Shown one piece after another: positions 53,253-62,134 of a stretch of 64,000 bases of DNA. Both the position numbers and the translations under genes were made by a program. The stretch is from a virus, in IMG/VR virus record IMGVR_UViG_3300032011_000001, positions 94,154-158,153 of that record. The stretch is one strand, 5' to 3'. Numbering within the stretch: position 1 is the stretch's first letter; the number at the start of each line of letters is the position of its first letter. The notes beneath the pieces were generated by a model that saw only the letters and a list, made by a program, of their open reading frames with translations, was not told the origin of the DNA and made no database searches.

Positions 53253-54654
53253 TTTTGGACTCCTTCTTGTTCGCGTCGTTAAACTGTTTATATTTCTCTT
53301 TCATTGCCTTGGTATAATCTTGCTTCTTTTCTCTCTCGACAGATTCGATGGTCATCCCGTCATTAGGGAACACCTTCATATCTACCGAGCTAGTGTCAAT
53401 GAACATGGGATAGGCTATACCATCAGGGCCGTTGCGGTTTTTAGCAACATACATAGTTCCCTTGTTCGCTTGCTTGTCTTCTGCTGTTCTCGATATAGTG
53501 CAGATAAAGTCAGCAATAAAGCACTTATTAAAGGCTTCACTAATCTGTTCAGGTTGCACTATTTGTGCATTATATCCCGCTCTATTTGTCTGTGAGGCCG
53601 TCCATACAGGACATTCATACTGTTGAGACATCGCACGAAGATCTTCGTAAATTCCACCTAGTTCGTTCCTAAGTTCTCTTTGGGCTGAAACTGGTTTCAA
53701 TAGATCTGCGTAGTCAACAATTATCATGTCTATCTTGATGTCTCGCTTTCTTAATTTTTCCAGATGATTCCGCAAAGTTTGAGTAGATGCGGTCTTCGTC
53801 GGGTATTCTTTAACTATGAGATTGCCAAGGGAAAGGGAACTAATTTTTTCATAAATTTCATCTTTTAATCCATAGTGTGCGTTCAAAGTGAAGCCGGTAA
53901 TACAACAATCATATCTCTTCGCAACGACAGTATCTGCTAGCTCCAAAGTATAGTGAATCACGTTTAATCCGCTCTTGGCGGCCTGTGCGCCAAGGTGCAC
54001 CAGTGCCATGGACTTTCCAGCACCAGTCGGAGCGATAACAACGCCCAGTTCGCCCTTGCCCAGGCCAGCGCCCGTGATCTGATCTACTTCTTTCCACCCT
54101 GTCGTGACCGGAGATCTCTCTCTTAGTACGAACCTCTTTTCAAAATCCTTCATAAAGTCGTGGCCGAAGTTGTTGTCCGTCCCCAGTTTGCATGCGTCTT
54201 CAATAGATTTGAGGACTTTATCAAAGTCTTCCGTGTCCAAAAGGTCAACAGAATGAAGAAGTGCTTTTTTGATGCTCTGAGTTCTGCAAAAGTTTAAGGA
54301 TCTATCCTTAATATACTTATGATCTTTGTGTTCCTCTTCTCTGCCGGCAATGAGCCTAGCAAACAACATTCTCACTTGTTTCTTTAATATCTCGCTATGG
54401 TCATCTAGCTCACCCCTGAGAATTGTCTCAAAAGCCGAGTCAGTGGGGTGAGACTCGTACTTTTGCTTATACGAGTAAACCTTTTCGACAAAAACCTGCA
54501 AATGTTTGTACTCAAAAAAGCTGTTCTGCAGAACCTCCCCTATCTGGTCAGAGAATGGCCTATCCTCATAAATAAGGATGGCCAACTTTTCTTGAAAAGA
54601 CTTTGAGAAACCATAAGCTGAAAAGCTAGGTTTATTATTTTTTTCTTCAGTCAT
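53242..54654 (-). CDS. Replicative DNA helicase (DnaB/gp41-like)
   Basis: A 470-aa protein. N-terminal helical domain to about residue 170, then a RecA-like motor: Walker A APTGAGKSMALVHLG near residue 210, HYTLELADTVVAKRY, Walker B DMIIVDYADLL, WTASQTNRA and AKNRNGPDG with the arginine finger region. Ring helicase that unwinds the fork ahead of the family C polymerase. No primase gene was found in the window. Overlaps the exonuclease gene by 8 bases. Confidence 0.92.
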   Translation of the reverse strand: MTEEKNNKPSFSAYGFSKSFQEKLAILIYEDRPFSDQIGEVLQNSFFEYKHLQVFVEKVYSYKQKYESHPTDSAFETILRGELDDHSEILKKQVRMLFARLIAGREEEHKDHKYIKDRSLNFCRTQSIKKALLHSVDLLDTEDFDKVLKSIEDACKLGTDNNFGHDFMKDFEKRFVLRERSPVTTGWKEVDQITGAGLGKGELGVVIAPTGAGKSMALVHLGAQAAKSGLNVIHYTLELADTVVAKRYDCCITGFTLNAHYGLKDEIYEKISSLSLGNLIVKEYPTKTASTQTLRNHLEKLRKRDIKIDMIIVDYADLLKPVSAQRELRNELGGIYEDLRAMSQQYECPVWTASQTNRAGYNAQIVQPEQISEAFNKCFIADFICTISRTAEDKQANKGTMYVAKNRNGPDGIAYPMFIDTSSVDMKVFPNDGMTIESVEREKKQDYTKAMKEKYKQFNDANKKESKNAH

Positions 54655-55702
54655 TTTTGCCTACCATGGAAATTTTGTTGAGGGCGATGAACAAGTCTGT
54701 CCAATCTGTAGAGGATATCCCGTCTTTGTGCATGCACTTGACGATTTCAGTCCTATTAACACCCTTGTGGTAATTCTCCAAGGTAGATTTAACTTGCTTG
54801 AGCCCAACATAGGAGATGTTTGAGTTATCAAGCTGCATCATCCTGTAGTTTGTCAAGAAAGTCTGCTTTTGTTCTACGACCTTACCAAAAAATGCTGTCT
54901 TACCTTCTGCAACTTTGTCCATACAATAATCTAACACATGTTCGGTAGAGTGTGAAACATCTTCGGATAAAAAAGGCAATCTTTTTGCAACTGTCTTCAA
55001 TCCAACACCCGGTATGCCTGGTAGATTATCAGACTTATCCCCTGCCATAGCCCGAGCAAGGGCGATATTAAGAGGATGTATTTTATATTCATCGCAAACA
55101 GTTACTGTGTTTATTATCTGATAGTCCTGTTTTGGCAAAGGCCGATAAAGAACTGTCTCGCTATCACAACATTGCAAAAAGTCTCTATCTGATGATATGA
55201 TTACTTTTTGTTGTCCCGCAAAGACATCCGACTTGGCAACGTAAGAAATTATGTCATCTGCCTCTACGTTGTTTAGCATCAATTGACACACAGGCATCTC
55301 GTTGAGGTACTGTACAAGCCTAGTTTGCTGCCATATTTTATTTTTTACCTCTTGTTGCTCGTCAAGAAGCCGGATGTTCCTATTAAGTCGAACAGGCTTT
55401 CTGCCCTGCTTGTATCCCCTGTTTATCCGCTTCCTCTTGATAGAGCCGCCTGGACCGTCCCAAACAACCACAATATCTGTGGGGCTCAAGATCCTGCAGT
55501 ACTTCTGCAAGGACATAAGGAAACCCTTGAGGCCGCCGATGGGCTCACCGTTTGGACTAATAGTCGGATTAATGACGTATGATCTCAAGTAAGTATTGAG
55601 GCCGTCAATTATGATGACTCGCTTCTTCAAGTTATCTGGCCCGTGTCCAATCCGTGGTAATGCTTTTGTGTTCTTTTCCAATTTTGACGACGACGTGTAC
55701 AT
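54647..55702 (-). CDS. FEN-type 5'-3' exonuclease (RNase H-like)
   Basis: A 351-aa protein with the FEN/PIN-like order: RVIIIDGLNTYLRSY, VVVWDGPGGSIKRKRINRGY, NVEADDIISYV, VIISSDRDFLQC and MAGDKSDNLPGIPGVG (helix-hairpin-helix). It removes RNA primers and flaps at Okazaki fragments, like T4 RNase H. The annotated ATG overlaps the upstream gene by 71 bases; a TTG at 55628-55630, just before the conserved core, is a plausible shorter start. Confidence 0.9.
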   Translation of the reverse strand: MYTSSSKLEKNTKALPRIGHGPDNLKKRVIIIDGLNTYLRSYVINPTISPNGEPIGGLKGFLMSLQKYCRILSPTDIVVVWDGPGGSIKRKRINRGYKQGRKPVRLNRNIRLLDEQQEVKNKIWQQTRLVQYLNEMPVCQLMLNNVEADDIISYVAKSDVFAGQQKVIISSDRDFLQCCDSETVLYRPLPKQDYQIINTVTVCDEYKIHPLNIALARAMAGDKSDNLPGIPGVGLKTVAKRLPFLSEDVSHSTEHVLDYCMDKVAEGKTAFFGKVVEQKQTFLTNYRMMQLDNSNISYVGLKQVKSTLENYHKGVNRTEIVKCMHKDGISSTDWTDLFIALNKISMVGKND

Positions 55703-55934
55703 CTCCGAGCTCCTCTCGTACTACTTCTGCTACTCTAGTAACTGTTGCTATATTGTGTTTAGACATGTCAAGTTCATACTTGTACTCTCCGACTTCGGCG
55801 GATAAATGAGTATTTTCAAGCAATTCATCAACCAAACTCTTCCACTTCGTCGAAACATCCTTATCGCTACTCTTATCTTTCGTAAGAGCGTCCTTTGTTA
55901 TGTTTCTCAATTTACTTCTATTTCTTGGGCGCAT
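55632..55934 (-). CDS. Unrecognised 100-aa basic protein
   Basis: Starts at the ATG at 55932-55934, after AAGGAGGTGGCCA. Basic start (RPRNRSKLRNITKDALTKDK) and a strand-rich end (VREELGDVHVVVKIGKEHKS). It lies between a tRNA gene and the exonuclease gene. Function is unknown. Confidence 0.6.
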   Translation of the reverse strand: MRPRNRSKLRNITKDALTKDKSSDKDVSTKWKSLVDELLENTHLSAEVGEYKYELDMSKHNIATVTRVAEVVREELGDVHVVVKIGKEHKSITTDWTRAR

Positions 55935-55954
55935 TGGCCACCTCCTTTTTTTTC

Positions 55955-56030
55955 TGGTAGGCAAGGCAGGAGTTGAACCTGCGACTTCCCGCTTATAAGA
56001 CGGACGTTCTCACCACTGAACTACTTGCCC
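55955..56030 (-). tRNA. tRNA-Ile (anticodon TAT)
   Basis: Cloverleaf with acceptor GGGCAAG/CTTGCCT, D-arm with GTTCAGTGGTGAGAAC, anticodon loop CTTATAA, T-arm CAGGTTCAACTCCTG, encoded CCA. TAT would read AUA directly, a codon many bacteria read through modified CAT. The 5' end touches the stop codon of the 80-aa gene. Confidence 0.92.
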
Positions 56031-56272
56031 TAATAAAAGATTACTTCTTCTGGCTTAATAGATGTTCTTCTATTACCGTACTCTTCCTTGTCAAAGACAA
56101 AAACACACAGGTTTTGGCCTCGCTGTCCCTCGACGATGCCAAGGTGGGTGCCCCGGTCATCTGTCCACTTCACTATTTTAGAGAAGTGCTTGCCTTTTCG
56201 ATATTTCCCAACAACAAGACTGTAATCTGGCTCTTCGTGGTATCTACTCTTGTTGTATCTCGACACTTTCAC
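56030..56272 (-). CDS. SH3/KOW-like GDLV-family protein (80 aa)
   Basis: DYSLVVGKYRKGKHFSKIVK, THLGIVEGQRGQNLCVFVFD and TSIKPEEVIFY match the family strand order with a later first turn. Its stop codon abuts the tRNA-Ile gene. It overlaps the preceding gene by 29 bases. Confidence 0.55.
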   Translation of the reverse strand: MKVSRYNKSRYHEEPDYSLVVGKYRKGKHFSKIVKWTDDRGTHLGIVEGQRGQNLCVFVFDKEEYGNRRTSIKPEEVIFY

Positions 56273-56435
56273 TCCTCTGCTCGTATTTCGATATTAAACT
56301 CTGGTAACATGTGCGACAGTCGCCGCACTTATATGACTTCTTTACTTTATCCGCGAACTCTTCCTTCGAAGAGGACTCGCTACGCATCCGATCAATGTCT
56401 TCCTCTGTTCTATAACTGCAAAGACATAGTATCAT
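56244..56435 (-). CDS. Cys-containing 63-aa protein
   Basis: Starts at the ATG at 56433-56435 after GGGAGGTTGCTT. MILCLCSYRTEEDIDRMRSE, a charged helix, then YKCGDCRTCYQS with a CxxCxxC group that could bind metal. It follows Lon with about 16 bases between. Function is unknown. Confidence 0.55.
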   Translation of the reverse strand: MILCLCSYRTEEDIDRMRSESSSKEEFADKVKKSYKCGDCRTCYQSLISKYEQRSESVEIQQE

Positions 56436-56450
56436 AAGCAACCTCCCATG

Positions 56451-58781
56451 TCAAGACACAAAAGCATGTTCCAAAACTTCGCCAATCTCTTTGACAAAGA
56501 CGAATTCTACCTCTTCTTTAACAATGTCCGGGACATCAATTAAATCCTTCTCGTTCTTCGCTGGCATGAGGATCTTTTTAATACCTCCGCGATGTGCAGC
56601 CAGAACCTTCTCTTTGATACCCCCCACAGGCAGCACAAGCCCCCGTAAGGTTATTTCTCCAGTCATTGCGACCTCGTGGTTAACTTTCTTGCCAGTAAGC
56701 AGAGAAACGAGCGCAGTGGTTATCGTGATGCCTGCAGATGGGCCGTCTTTTGGGGTTGCACCTGCTGGGAAGTGGACATGAAAATCTTCCTCTTCCATGA
56801 ACCTGCCCTCGTCGTCTCCAAGGCCCCACTCTTTAGCGCGTGAACGAACAAGACTTAGTGCTGTGTTGGCAGACTCTGACATCACTTCTCCGAGCTTACC
56901 AGTTAAGGATAATTTTCCTTTCCCTGGCATTTTTGTAGTTTCGATAAAAAGCAGGTCGCCTCCGACTGCAGTCCATGCAAGTCCGGTTGCAACGCCAGTC
57001 TTAGAAGTTCTTTCTGCCACTTCGTTCTCAAACTTCTGAGGACCAAGGACTTCTTCAAGCTTATCAGAGGTGATAGCCACCTTCTCTTCTAATTCTTTTG
57101 CAATTTGAACTGCTATATAACGAGAGACTGCTGCCATTTGTCTTTTTAGGCCTCGGACTCCTGCCTCTCTGGTGTGTTTTTCAATAATCTCTTGAATAAC
57201 CTCATCGGACATTTCAACCGAGTCTTCCTCGACGCCATGCTTCTCTACTTCCTGCTTGATCAGGTGCCTCTTTGCAATCTGCAACTTCTCTTCGTGGGTA
57301 TATCCACTTAGCTCGATAATTTCCATCCTATCGCGCAAAGGCAGAGGGACGCCGGAAATACTATTTGCAGTTGCAATGAACAAAACAGAAGATAGATCAA
57401 AGTCCATCTCCAGATAGTGATCACTAAAGGTATCATTTTGCTCTGGGTCTAAAACCTCCAACATAGCAGATGATGGATCTCCCCTGTAGTCTGAGGACAT
57501 TTTGTCAATCTCATCTAAGAGGAATACTGGGTTATTTACCCCCACCTTCTTTAGGCCTTGTAAAATTCTACCTGGTAATGCGCCAACGTAGGTTCTTCTA
57601 TGTCCCCTAATCTCCGACTCATCTTTGACACCACCGAGAGAGATTCTATGGAACTTTCTCCCCAAGGCTGTCGCGATAGACTTGCCTAGAGATGTTTTAC
57701 CAACTCCCGGAGGCCCTAACAAGCAAAGGATTGGACCCTTCATATCATCTTTGAGCTTTCTCACTGCGAGATATTCAATGATGCGCTTCTTGACTTTATC
57801 TAGCCCGTAATGATCATCATCCAAAATGTCTTGGGCTTCTTCCAGATCATTTGAGTCAATGGTGCTAGCTGACCATGGCATATCTAAAATAGTTTCCACA
57901 TAAGTTCTGGCTACATTATATTCAGCCTGGCTCGGCTGAATGTTCTTTAGTTTTTCAATCTCTTTATCAAAAGTCTTTTGAGCTTCGTCTGGTAGGTTTG
58001 CCTTTCTTGCTCTTTCTATAAAACCTGAAACAAGATCGTCACCTTCTTCGTACTCGTTAAGTTCTTCTTTGATGACTTTCATTTGTTGACGCAAGTAGTA
58101 CTCTCTCTGGGTCTTACTCATCTCTCCTCTTACTTGGGAGTTTATCTTTTCCGAGATCTTTAACACTTCTGCTTGTTTTTCGAGCAGCGAAATGACCAAA
58201 GAGAGTCTCGCAGTTAGATTGACGGCCTCAAGAACTTCCTGCTTTTCGTCAATAGTAGCCTCTATATTGGCAGTAATTAAGTCGGCTAAATGGCCAGGGG
58301 TATCTATGGATTCCAACAACTGCTTGGCCATCATCGGGATGTCAGGCAATAGGTCCATGACCTCAGAGGCCAAGCTTTGTAGGTGATCCATGAGGTCCAT
58401 GACAACCTCGTCAACCTCTTGGTCTTCCACCATCTCCACTTTTGCAACAAAGTATGGCTCTGTTTCTTCAAACTTCTTTACGGAAAAACGAGACACACCC
58501 TCAACAACAATGTTGTACCCAAAAGTGTCTGTTTTTGCAACTTTTATAATCTTCGCAAGAGTTCCAACACGATAAACGTCTTTTGCAGTGGGATCACTTA
58601 CCTCTGGCTTGTGTTGGCTTACGATACCGATATACTTGTTCTCTCGTACTGCGTCCTCGATGAGCTTGACTGTCTTCTCTCTTCCAACAGTCAGTGGCAT
58701 AATAGCACCGGGGAAGAAAACACTGTTCCTCAAAGGAACAATGGGCAGTGAAATTGTATTCTCGTTTTCTTTTGTTGTCAT
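56451..58781 (-). CDS. lon: ATP-dependent Lon protease
   Basis: A 776-aa protein, full length for Lon. N-terminal substrate-binding domain (SLPIVPLRNSVFFPGAIMPL), AAA module with LLGPPGVGKTSLGKS and VFLLDEIDKM, and a serine-lysine protease domain with Ser682 in KDGPSAGITI and Lys723 in VGGIKEKV. Degrades unfolded or regulatory proteins; a complete Lon is rarely carried by phages. I start at the second Met because AGAGG is correctly spaced for it. Confidence 0.97.
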   Translation of the reverse strand: MTTKENENTISLPIVPLRNSVFFPGAIMPLTVGREKTVKLIEDAVRENKYIGIVSQHKPEVSDPTAKDVYRVGTLAKIIKVAKTDTFGYNIVVEGVSRFSVKKFEETEPYFVAKVEMVEDQEVDEVVMDLMDHLQSLASEVMDLLPDIPMMAKQLLESIDTPGHLADLITANIEATIDEKQEVLEAVNLTARLSLVISLLEKQAEVLKISEKINSQVRGEMSKTQREYYLRQQMKVIKEELNEYEEGDDLVSGFIERARKANLPDEAQKTFDKEIEKLKNIQPSQAEYNVARTYVETILDMPWSASTIDSNDLEEAQDILDDDHYGLDKVKKRIIEYLAVRKLKDDMKGPILCLLGPPGVGKTSLGKSIATALGRKFHRISLGGVKDESEIRGHRRTYVGALPGRILQGLKKVGVNNPVFLLDEIDKMSSDYRGDPSSAMLEVLDPEQNDTFSDHYLEMDFDLSSVLFIATANSISGVPLPLRDRMEIIELSGYTHEEKLQIAKRHLIKQEVEKHGVEEDSVEMSDEVIQEIIEKHTREAGVRGLKRQMAAVSRYIAVQIAKELEEKVAITSDKLEEVLGPQKFENEVAERTSKTGVATGLAWTAVGGDLLFIETTKMPGKGKLSLTGKLGEVMSESANTALSLVRSRAKEWGLGDDEGRFMEEEDFHVHFPAGATPKDGPSAGITITTALVSLLTGKKVNHEVAMTGEITLRGLVLPVGGIKEKVLAAHRGGIKKILMPAKNEKDLIDVPDIVKEEVEFVFVKEIGEVLEHAFVS

Positions 58782-58796
58782 TTTCATTTCCTCTTA

Positions 58797-59027
58797 TTAA
58801 TTGGCTCTAGAATCTTCTATGCTAATAATACTTAGATACCTTATTATATCAAAAGGCCCCTCTAGTGTCAATACAATATTGTATTCACTTAAACTATACT
58901 CATTTTCGAGCTCTTTGCTGTATTCAAATGCATCACTTGTGTTTTCAAAGATCTTTGAATGTACGACAGAAAAGGGTTCCTTCTGCACAACGACGACTGA
59001 TGATGTTTTTTCATCAGACCACCTCAT
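58797..59027 (-). CDS. Unrecognised 76-aa protein
   Basis: Strand-rich (KTSSVVVVQKEPFSVVHSKI, YNIVLTLEGPFDIIRYL) with a central acidic helix (TSDAFEYSKELENEY). Lies between recA and lon, overlapping recA by 14 bases. No family was recognised. Confidence 0.55.
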   Translation of the reverse strand: MRWSDEKTSSVVVVQKEPFSVVHSKIFENTSDAFEYSKELENEYSLSEYNIVLTLEGPFDIIRYLSIISIEDSRAN

Positions 59028-60168
59028 CTAAGTTTTCGCTGCCGGAAGATTCTGATTCAATATCGTAAAACTTGCTGGCATCTCCTTCTCTTTTATCAAA
59101 CTTTTGTATAATCTCCTCATCAAAGATTTCCATAACCGCCTGCCTAAAGGCTGCATTTTCCATTTTCTTTTCGAAGGTCTTCTTTTGAAACTTTTCCGCT
59201 TTTCCGTCGGGCATCTTCAAGGAATACCAAGCTCCCGAGCGATCTACTGCAGAGGTTGTCTCTATTGCTGTGAAGATACTCTCCTCGTCTAATATTTTAA
59301 CATCTGCGCCGCCCCATAAGATCTTGAAGCGACACTCGCGACCCTCAGTTCCGAATCTAGACTTTTTAAGCTTTACTTTGACTTCAGACCCTGCCTTGAA
59401 GCCCTTTTCATCAAGAAAATAGGAAGCTTTTGACTTCGGTGCTGTCAAATAAACGCGCAAAGAAGATGCGTAATGCATGGACTTGCCGCCAGGAGTTACA
59501 TACGGGTTAATCATCGCGGAAACGTGATCGCCTGGACGTGGAATGTTTGTCTTTAGTTGGTTTGTTACCAAGAATGTGTTTCCTGTTTCCGATAGGGGAA
59601 CGACCAGCTTCATCATGGCCTTTGAGAGAATTCTTGCCTTCAGTGCCATTGTCTCTTGTGGATTAAAGCCCCCTTCTACATCAGTAGAGGTTGGCGTGTT
59701 AGCCAAGGAGTCCCAAATAAATAAAGTTCTTCTTGCACCATTGGCGATAATTGAGTCAATTGCCTCAAGCATCTGTTCGACGCTATATGTCGTAATGTAA
59801 AGAAACTTGTCCTCTTGACATCCGATCTTTAAGAGAAAGTCTTCGTCGATGGCAGCCTCTGAGTCGAAGTATACAACGTCAATGCCCATCTTATTTGCAT
59901 TTGCTGCGATCATGGCAGCGAGATAGGACTTTCCTGAACCTTCCAGGCCTGCAATCTCTGTTATCTTTCCGACGGGGATACCGCCCTTTTTGCCGCGACA
60001 GATGATTCCATCCAGCCATGTACTTCCAGTCGGAATCCACTCTTTGACATTCGTTGGGTTCTCGCCGCTGTTTAGCTGCCTTGCGACAGTCATTCCTGCC
60101 TGCTTATTAAGGATATCTTTAATGTTGTTGAGGGATATCTTTCCAATTGACTTATTCTTTTTCGCCAT
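59014..60168 (-). CDS. RecA/UvsX-type recombinase
   Basis: A 384-aa protein. Walker A GLEGSGKSYLAA near residue 75, DVVYFDSEAAIDEDF, Walker B-like RTLFIWDSLANTP, and VTNQLKTNIPRPGD. The layout matches phage RecA-like recombinases that coat ssDNA and exchange strands. The tail is acidic (DIESESSGSENLDEVV). It is separated from the SSB gene by a strong terminator. Whether it is closer to RecA or UvsX needs a tree. Confidence 0.95.
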   Translation of the reverse strand: MAKKNKSIGKISLNNIKDILNKQAGMTVARQLNSGENPTNVKEWIPTGSTWLDGIICRGKKGGIPVGKITEIAGLEGSGKSYLAAMIAANANKMGIDVVYFDSEAAIDEDFLLKIGCQEDKFLYITTYSVEQMLEAIDSIIANGARRTLFIWDSLANTPTSTDVEGGFNPQETMALKARILSKAMMKLVVPLSETGNTFLVTNQLKTNIPRPGDHVSAMINPYVTPGGKSMHYASSLRVYLTAPKSKASYFLDEKGFKAGSEVKVKLKKSRFGTEGRECRFKILWGGADVKILDEESIFTAIETTSAVDRSGAWYSLKMPDGKAEKFQKKTFEKKMENAAFRQAVMEIFDEEIIQKFDKREGDASKFYDIESESSGSENLDEVV

Positions 60169-60182
60169 TAAAGGCTCCTTTT

Positions 60183-60210
60183 AAAAAATGCGGGGGGACG
60201 AGCCCCCCGC
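60183..60210 (-). terminator. Rho-independent terminator after the SSB gene
   Basis: Minus strand GCGGGGGG / CCCCCCGC stem with 5-base loop followed by ATTTTTT. It limits transcription from the SSB gene into recA. Confidence 0.92.
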
Positions 60211-60217
60211 TTGGTTA

Positions 60218-61000
60218 CTATTCAAACAGCTCGCTGAAAGCTTCGTCAACAGACTTGCTCCCAGTTGATGTGGCTGCTGCCGCTGCTGCTCCCGCAACAA
60301 CAACCTCATCCTTTCCCGGTGCATCCTCAGATGAGGAGTCAGAGGGGTTGAGGTGATCATCTAGTAAAACTTGAACCTCTGCAGTGGTCTTCTGCTCGAA
60401 CATCCCAGTGAGTTCTGGAATCTTTGCCAACAAAGTTTCGCACTCGTCCTCAGAAGCGTCTACACACACAGGCGTTGTTTTGCGCTTTGGTGTGATGTTC
60501 GTTTGTGGAAAGGATGCCCCTGCAGGCTTACCGTATGCAAGATCCAGGTCAGTACCAGAGTCTGCATCAGTAATATCTCCGTAGTCCGGGTTCAACACAA
60601 GATTCAAGAGTGTTTCGTACACTTTCTTGCCATATCCCCACACTTTTGGGCCTTCCATCTCTTCGCCACGAACAAGGACTGCTGAGAAAAAACGCTGACG
60701 AGCCGTCAGGTCTTTAGCCATCTTGACGCTACCCTCATCGCCTTCGCGATACAACGACTTAGCAAAGTCGCACACAGGGCACTGTTCTCCCAAGTTCTTG
60801 CTCGGACACAGAAAGCCAGAGTTCTTGCCTACATTATAGTGGAAGAAGTAAGACGGAAAAGGATCTCCGTCGGCGGCTGGCAGGATGCGAATTGTTTGCT
60901 TCCCGTCTTGTGGACGCCAAAAGTTGCTACCGCCTGAGCCGTTGCCACGACTTTGCAGGGTGCCTAGTTTTTCTCTCATTTTATTTAAATCAATACCCAT
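60218..61000 (-). CDS. Single-stranded DNA-binding protein (T4 gp32-like)
   Basis: A 260-aa protein. The start (MGIDLNKMREKLGTLQSRGN) and core (NFWRPQDGKQTIRILPAADG) are those of gp32-type SSBs. The zinc site is FFHY...C...CPVC: His in SYFFHYNVG and three Cys in LCPSKNLGEQCPVC. The OB-fold strands follow. The C-terminus is acidic and then alanine-rich (AGAAAAAATSTGSKSVDEAF), the typical protein-interaction tail. It partners the recombinase, helicase and polymerase. Confidence 0.92.
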   Translation of the reverse strand: MGIDLNKMREKLGTLQSRGNGSGGSNFWRPQDGKQTIRILPAADGDPFPSYFFHYNVGKNSGFLCPSKNLGEQCPVCDFAKSLYREGDEGSVKMAKDLTARQRFFSAVLVRGEEMEGPKVWGYGKKVYETLLNLVLNPDYGDITDADSGTDLDLAYGKPAGASFPQTNITPKRKTTPVCVDASEDECETLLAKIPELTGMFEQKTTAEVQVLLDDHLNPSDSSSEDAPGKDEVVVAGAAAAAATSTGSKSVDEAFSELFE

Positions 61001-61040
61001 TATATTTTCTCCTTGTTAAAGACATAAGGCAAATGTCCCA

Positions 61041-61301
61041 TTATGCCTGGTTGGTTAAAAGTTTTTCCTCTACGTCGAGTTGTTTCAAGTTTCCGATGGC
61101 CTTTTCAAAGTTAAAAACTCTAAAGCCGCTAGTATCGAGATCCCAAACTAATTCTGATCCCTCTCGGATGCTCGACTTTCCGCTGCCCTTTATTTTATCA
61201 TCTAAAAAGGCTTTTGGTAAGTCCTCGAACTTAATAAATGTCATTTCTCTCAAAGTTCCATCTTTCTTTACAAATTTACCCTTATACGCTTTCATGCTCA
61301 T
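61041..61301 (-). CDS. Unrecognised 86-aa basic protein
   Basis: Starts at the ATG at 61299-61301, after AGGAGAGAAA. KAYKGKFVKKDGTLREMTFI suggests a small strand-rich domain, then SELVWDLDTSGFRVFNFEKA. Sits between the tubulin-like gene and SSB and overlaps the former by 4 bases. No family was recognised. Confidence 0.6.
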   Translation of the reverse strand: MSMKAYKGKFVKKDGTLREMTFIKFEDLPKAFLDDKIKGSGKSSIREGSELVWDLDTSGFRVFNFEKAIGNLKQLDVEEKLLTNQA

Positions 61302-62134
61302 TTTCTCTCCTGTATAACTGAGGTTGTTAAGACGCACACAACATGTGGCTCCTCGTAGTCTGTGGGGAACACATCATAACTACTTGACGCTTCTCCAGAT
61401 AGTTTATTCACTTGTTCTCGTATCTTCTTCAACAGTTCATTGTCTGTTCTTAGTTCCTCCTCCTTCATACCATAATAATACTTCTTATTTACTATTATGT
61501 TAAGATCAAAAAAAGCTTTTTCTAAAGAATCTTTGTAAGAGACAAGGCCAATGGTCTTGATCTTCTCGTGGTCTTTTGGGGTGTTATCTGTGCCGACAAT
61601 AGACTCGGTTTTAGAAAAATAATTTATTAAATTTACCGAAGATGCCACTGCAGATGCGATTGTATGATCATAATCAATTGGAGATATGTTTCCCAATGCC
61701 TCTTCCATCTTGACCTTGCTTATAAGAAAGATATCCGCAAAAACACCGGAACGTGCATATTCCTGCAAGACATGAAAAACAACCCTCTCGTTGCGCTCTG
61801 CATCCCCGCCCATATGCTCATAATCGGGCTGAAGATAGAACACTGTGGTCTTTTTGTTGTCCATATCAGAGAGCACTTTCAAAGATGCTGCAGATATAAG
61901 TTCTGAGCCGTCTACAAAGAAGAAACTCTCTCCTCTGACTTGTTTAAAAAAGTAAGCAAGCGAGGGGCACTTCTCTTCGTACTTCTCTGCTGTCTTTTGC
62001 TTCGGAATTGACCGAGTGTTCTTAGACTTTGCTAGTTTCTCTCCTATTTTATAGGGCTTATAATTGCTATCTAGCTCACTAAGACTGTCAACAATAAGAC
62101 AGCCTGTTTTTCCCAGTCCAACTACATTTATCAT
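61298..62134 (-). CDS. Possible tubulin/FtsZ-like GTPase
   Basis: A 278-aa protein. NVVGLGKTGCLIVDSL resembles the FtsZ opening IGVGGGGxNAV. FFFVDGSELISAASLKVLSD sits where the GGGTGSG loop is usual. TVFYLQPDYEHMGGDAERNE followed by SGVFADIFLISKVKMEEALG matches the order of FtsZ's later GTPase strands (VxTKPF, ARR, IVIPNDxLL). The C-terminal part is strand-helix. The signature GTPase loop is degenerate, so nucleotide binding is uncertain. Located between SSB and a DNA polymerase, it could order replication centres, as phage tubulins do. Confidence is limited. Confidence 0.4.
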   Translation of the reverse strand: MINVVGLGKTGCLIVDSLSELDSNYKPYKIGEKLAKSKNTRSIPKQKTAEKYEEKCPSLAYFFKQVRGESFFFVDGSELISAASLKVLSDMDNKKTTVFYLQPDYEHMGGDAERNERVVFHVLQEYARSGVFADIFLISKVKMEEALGNISPIDYDHTIASAVASSVNLINYFSKTESIVGTDNTPKDHEKIKTIGLVSYKDSLEKAFFDLNIIVNKKYYYGMKEEELRTDNELLKKIREQVNKLSGEASSSYDVFPTDYEEPHVVCVLTTSVIQERK

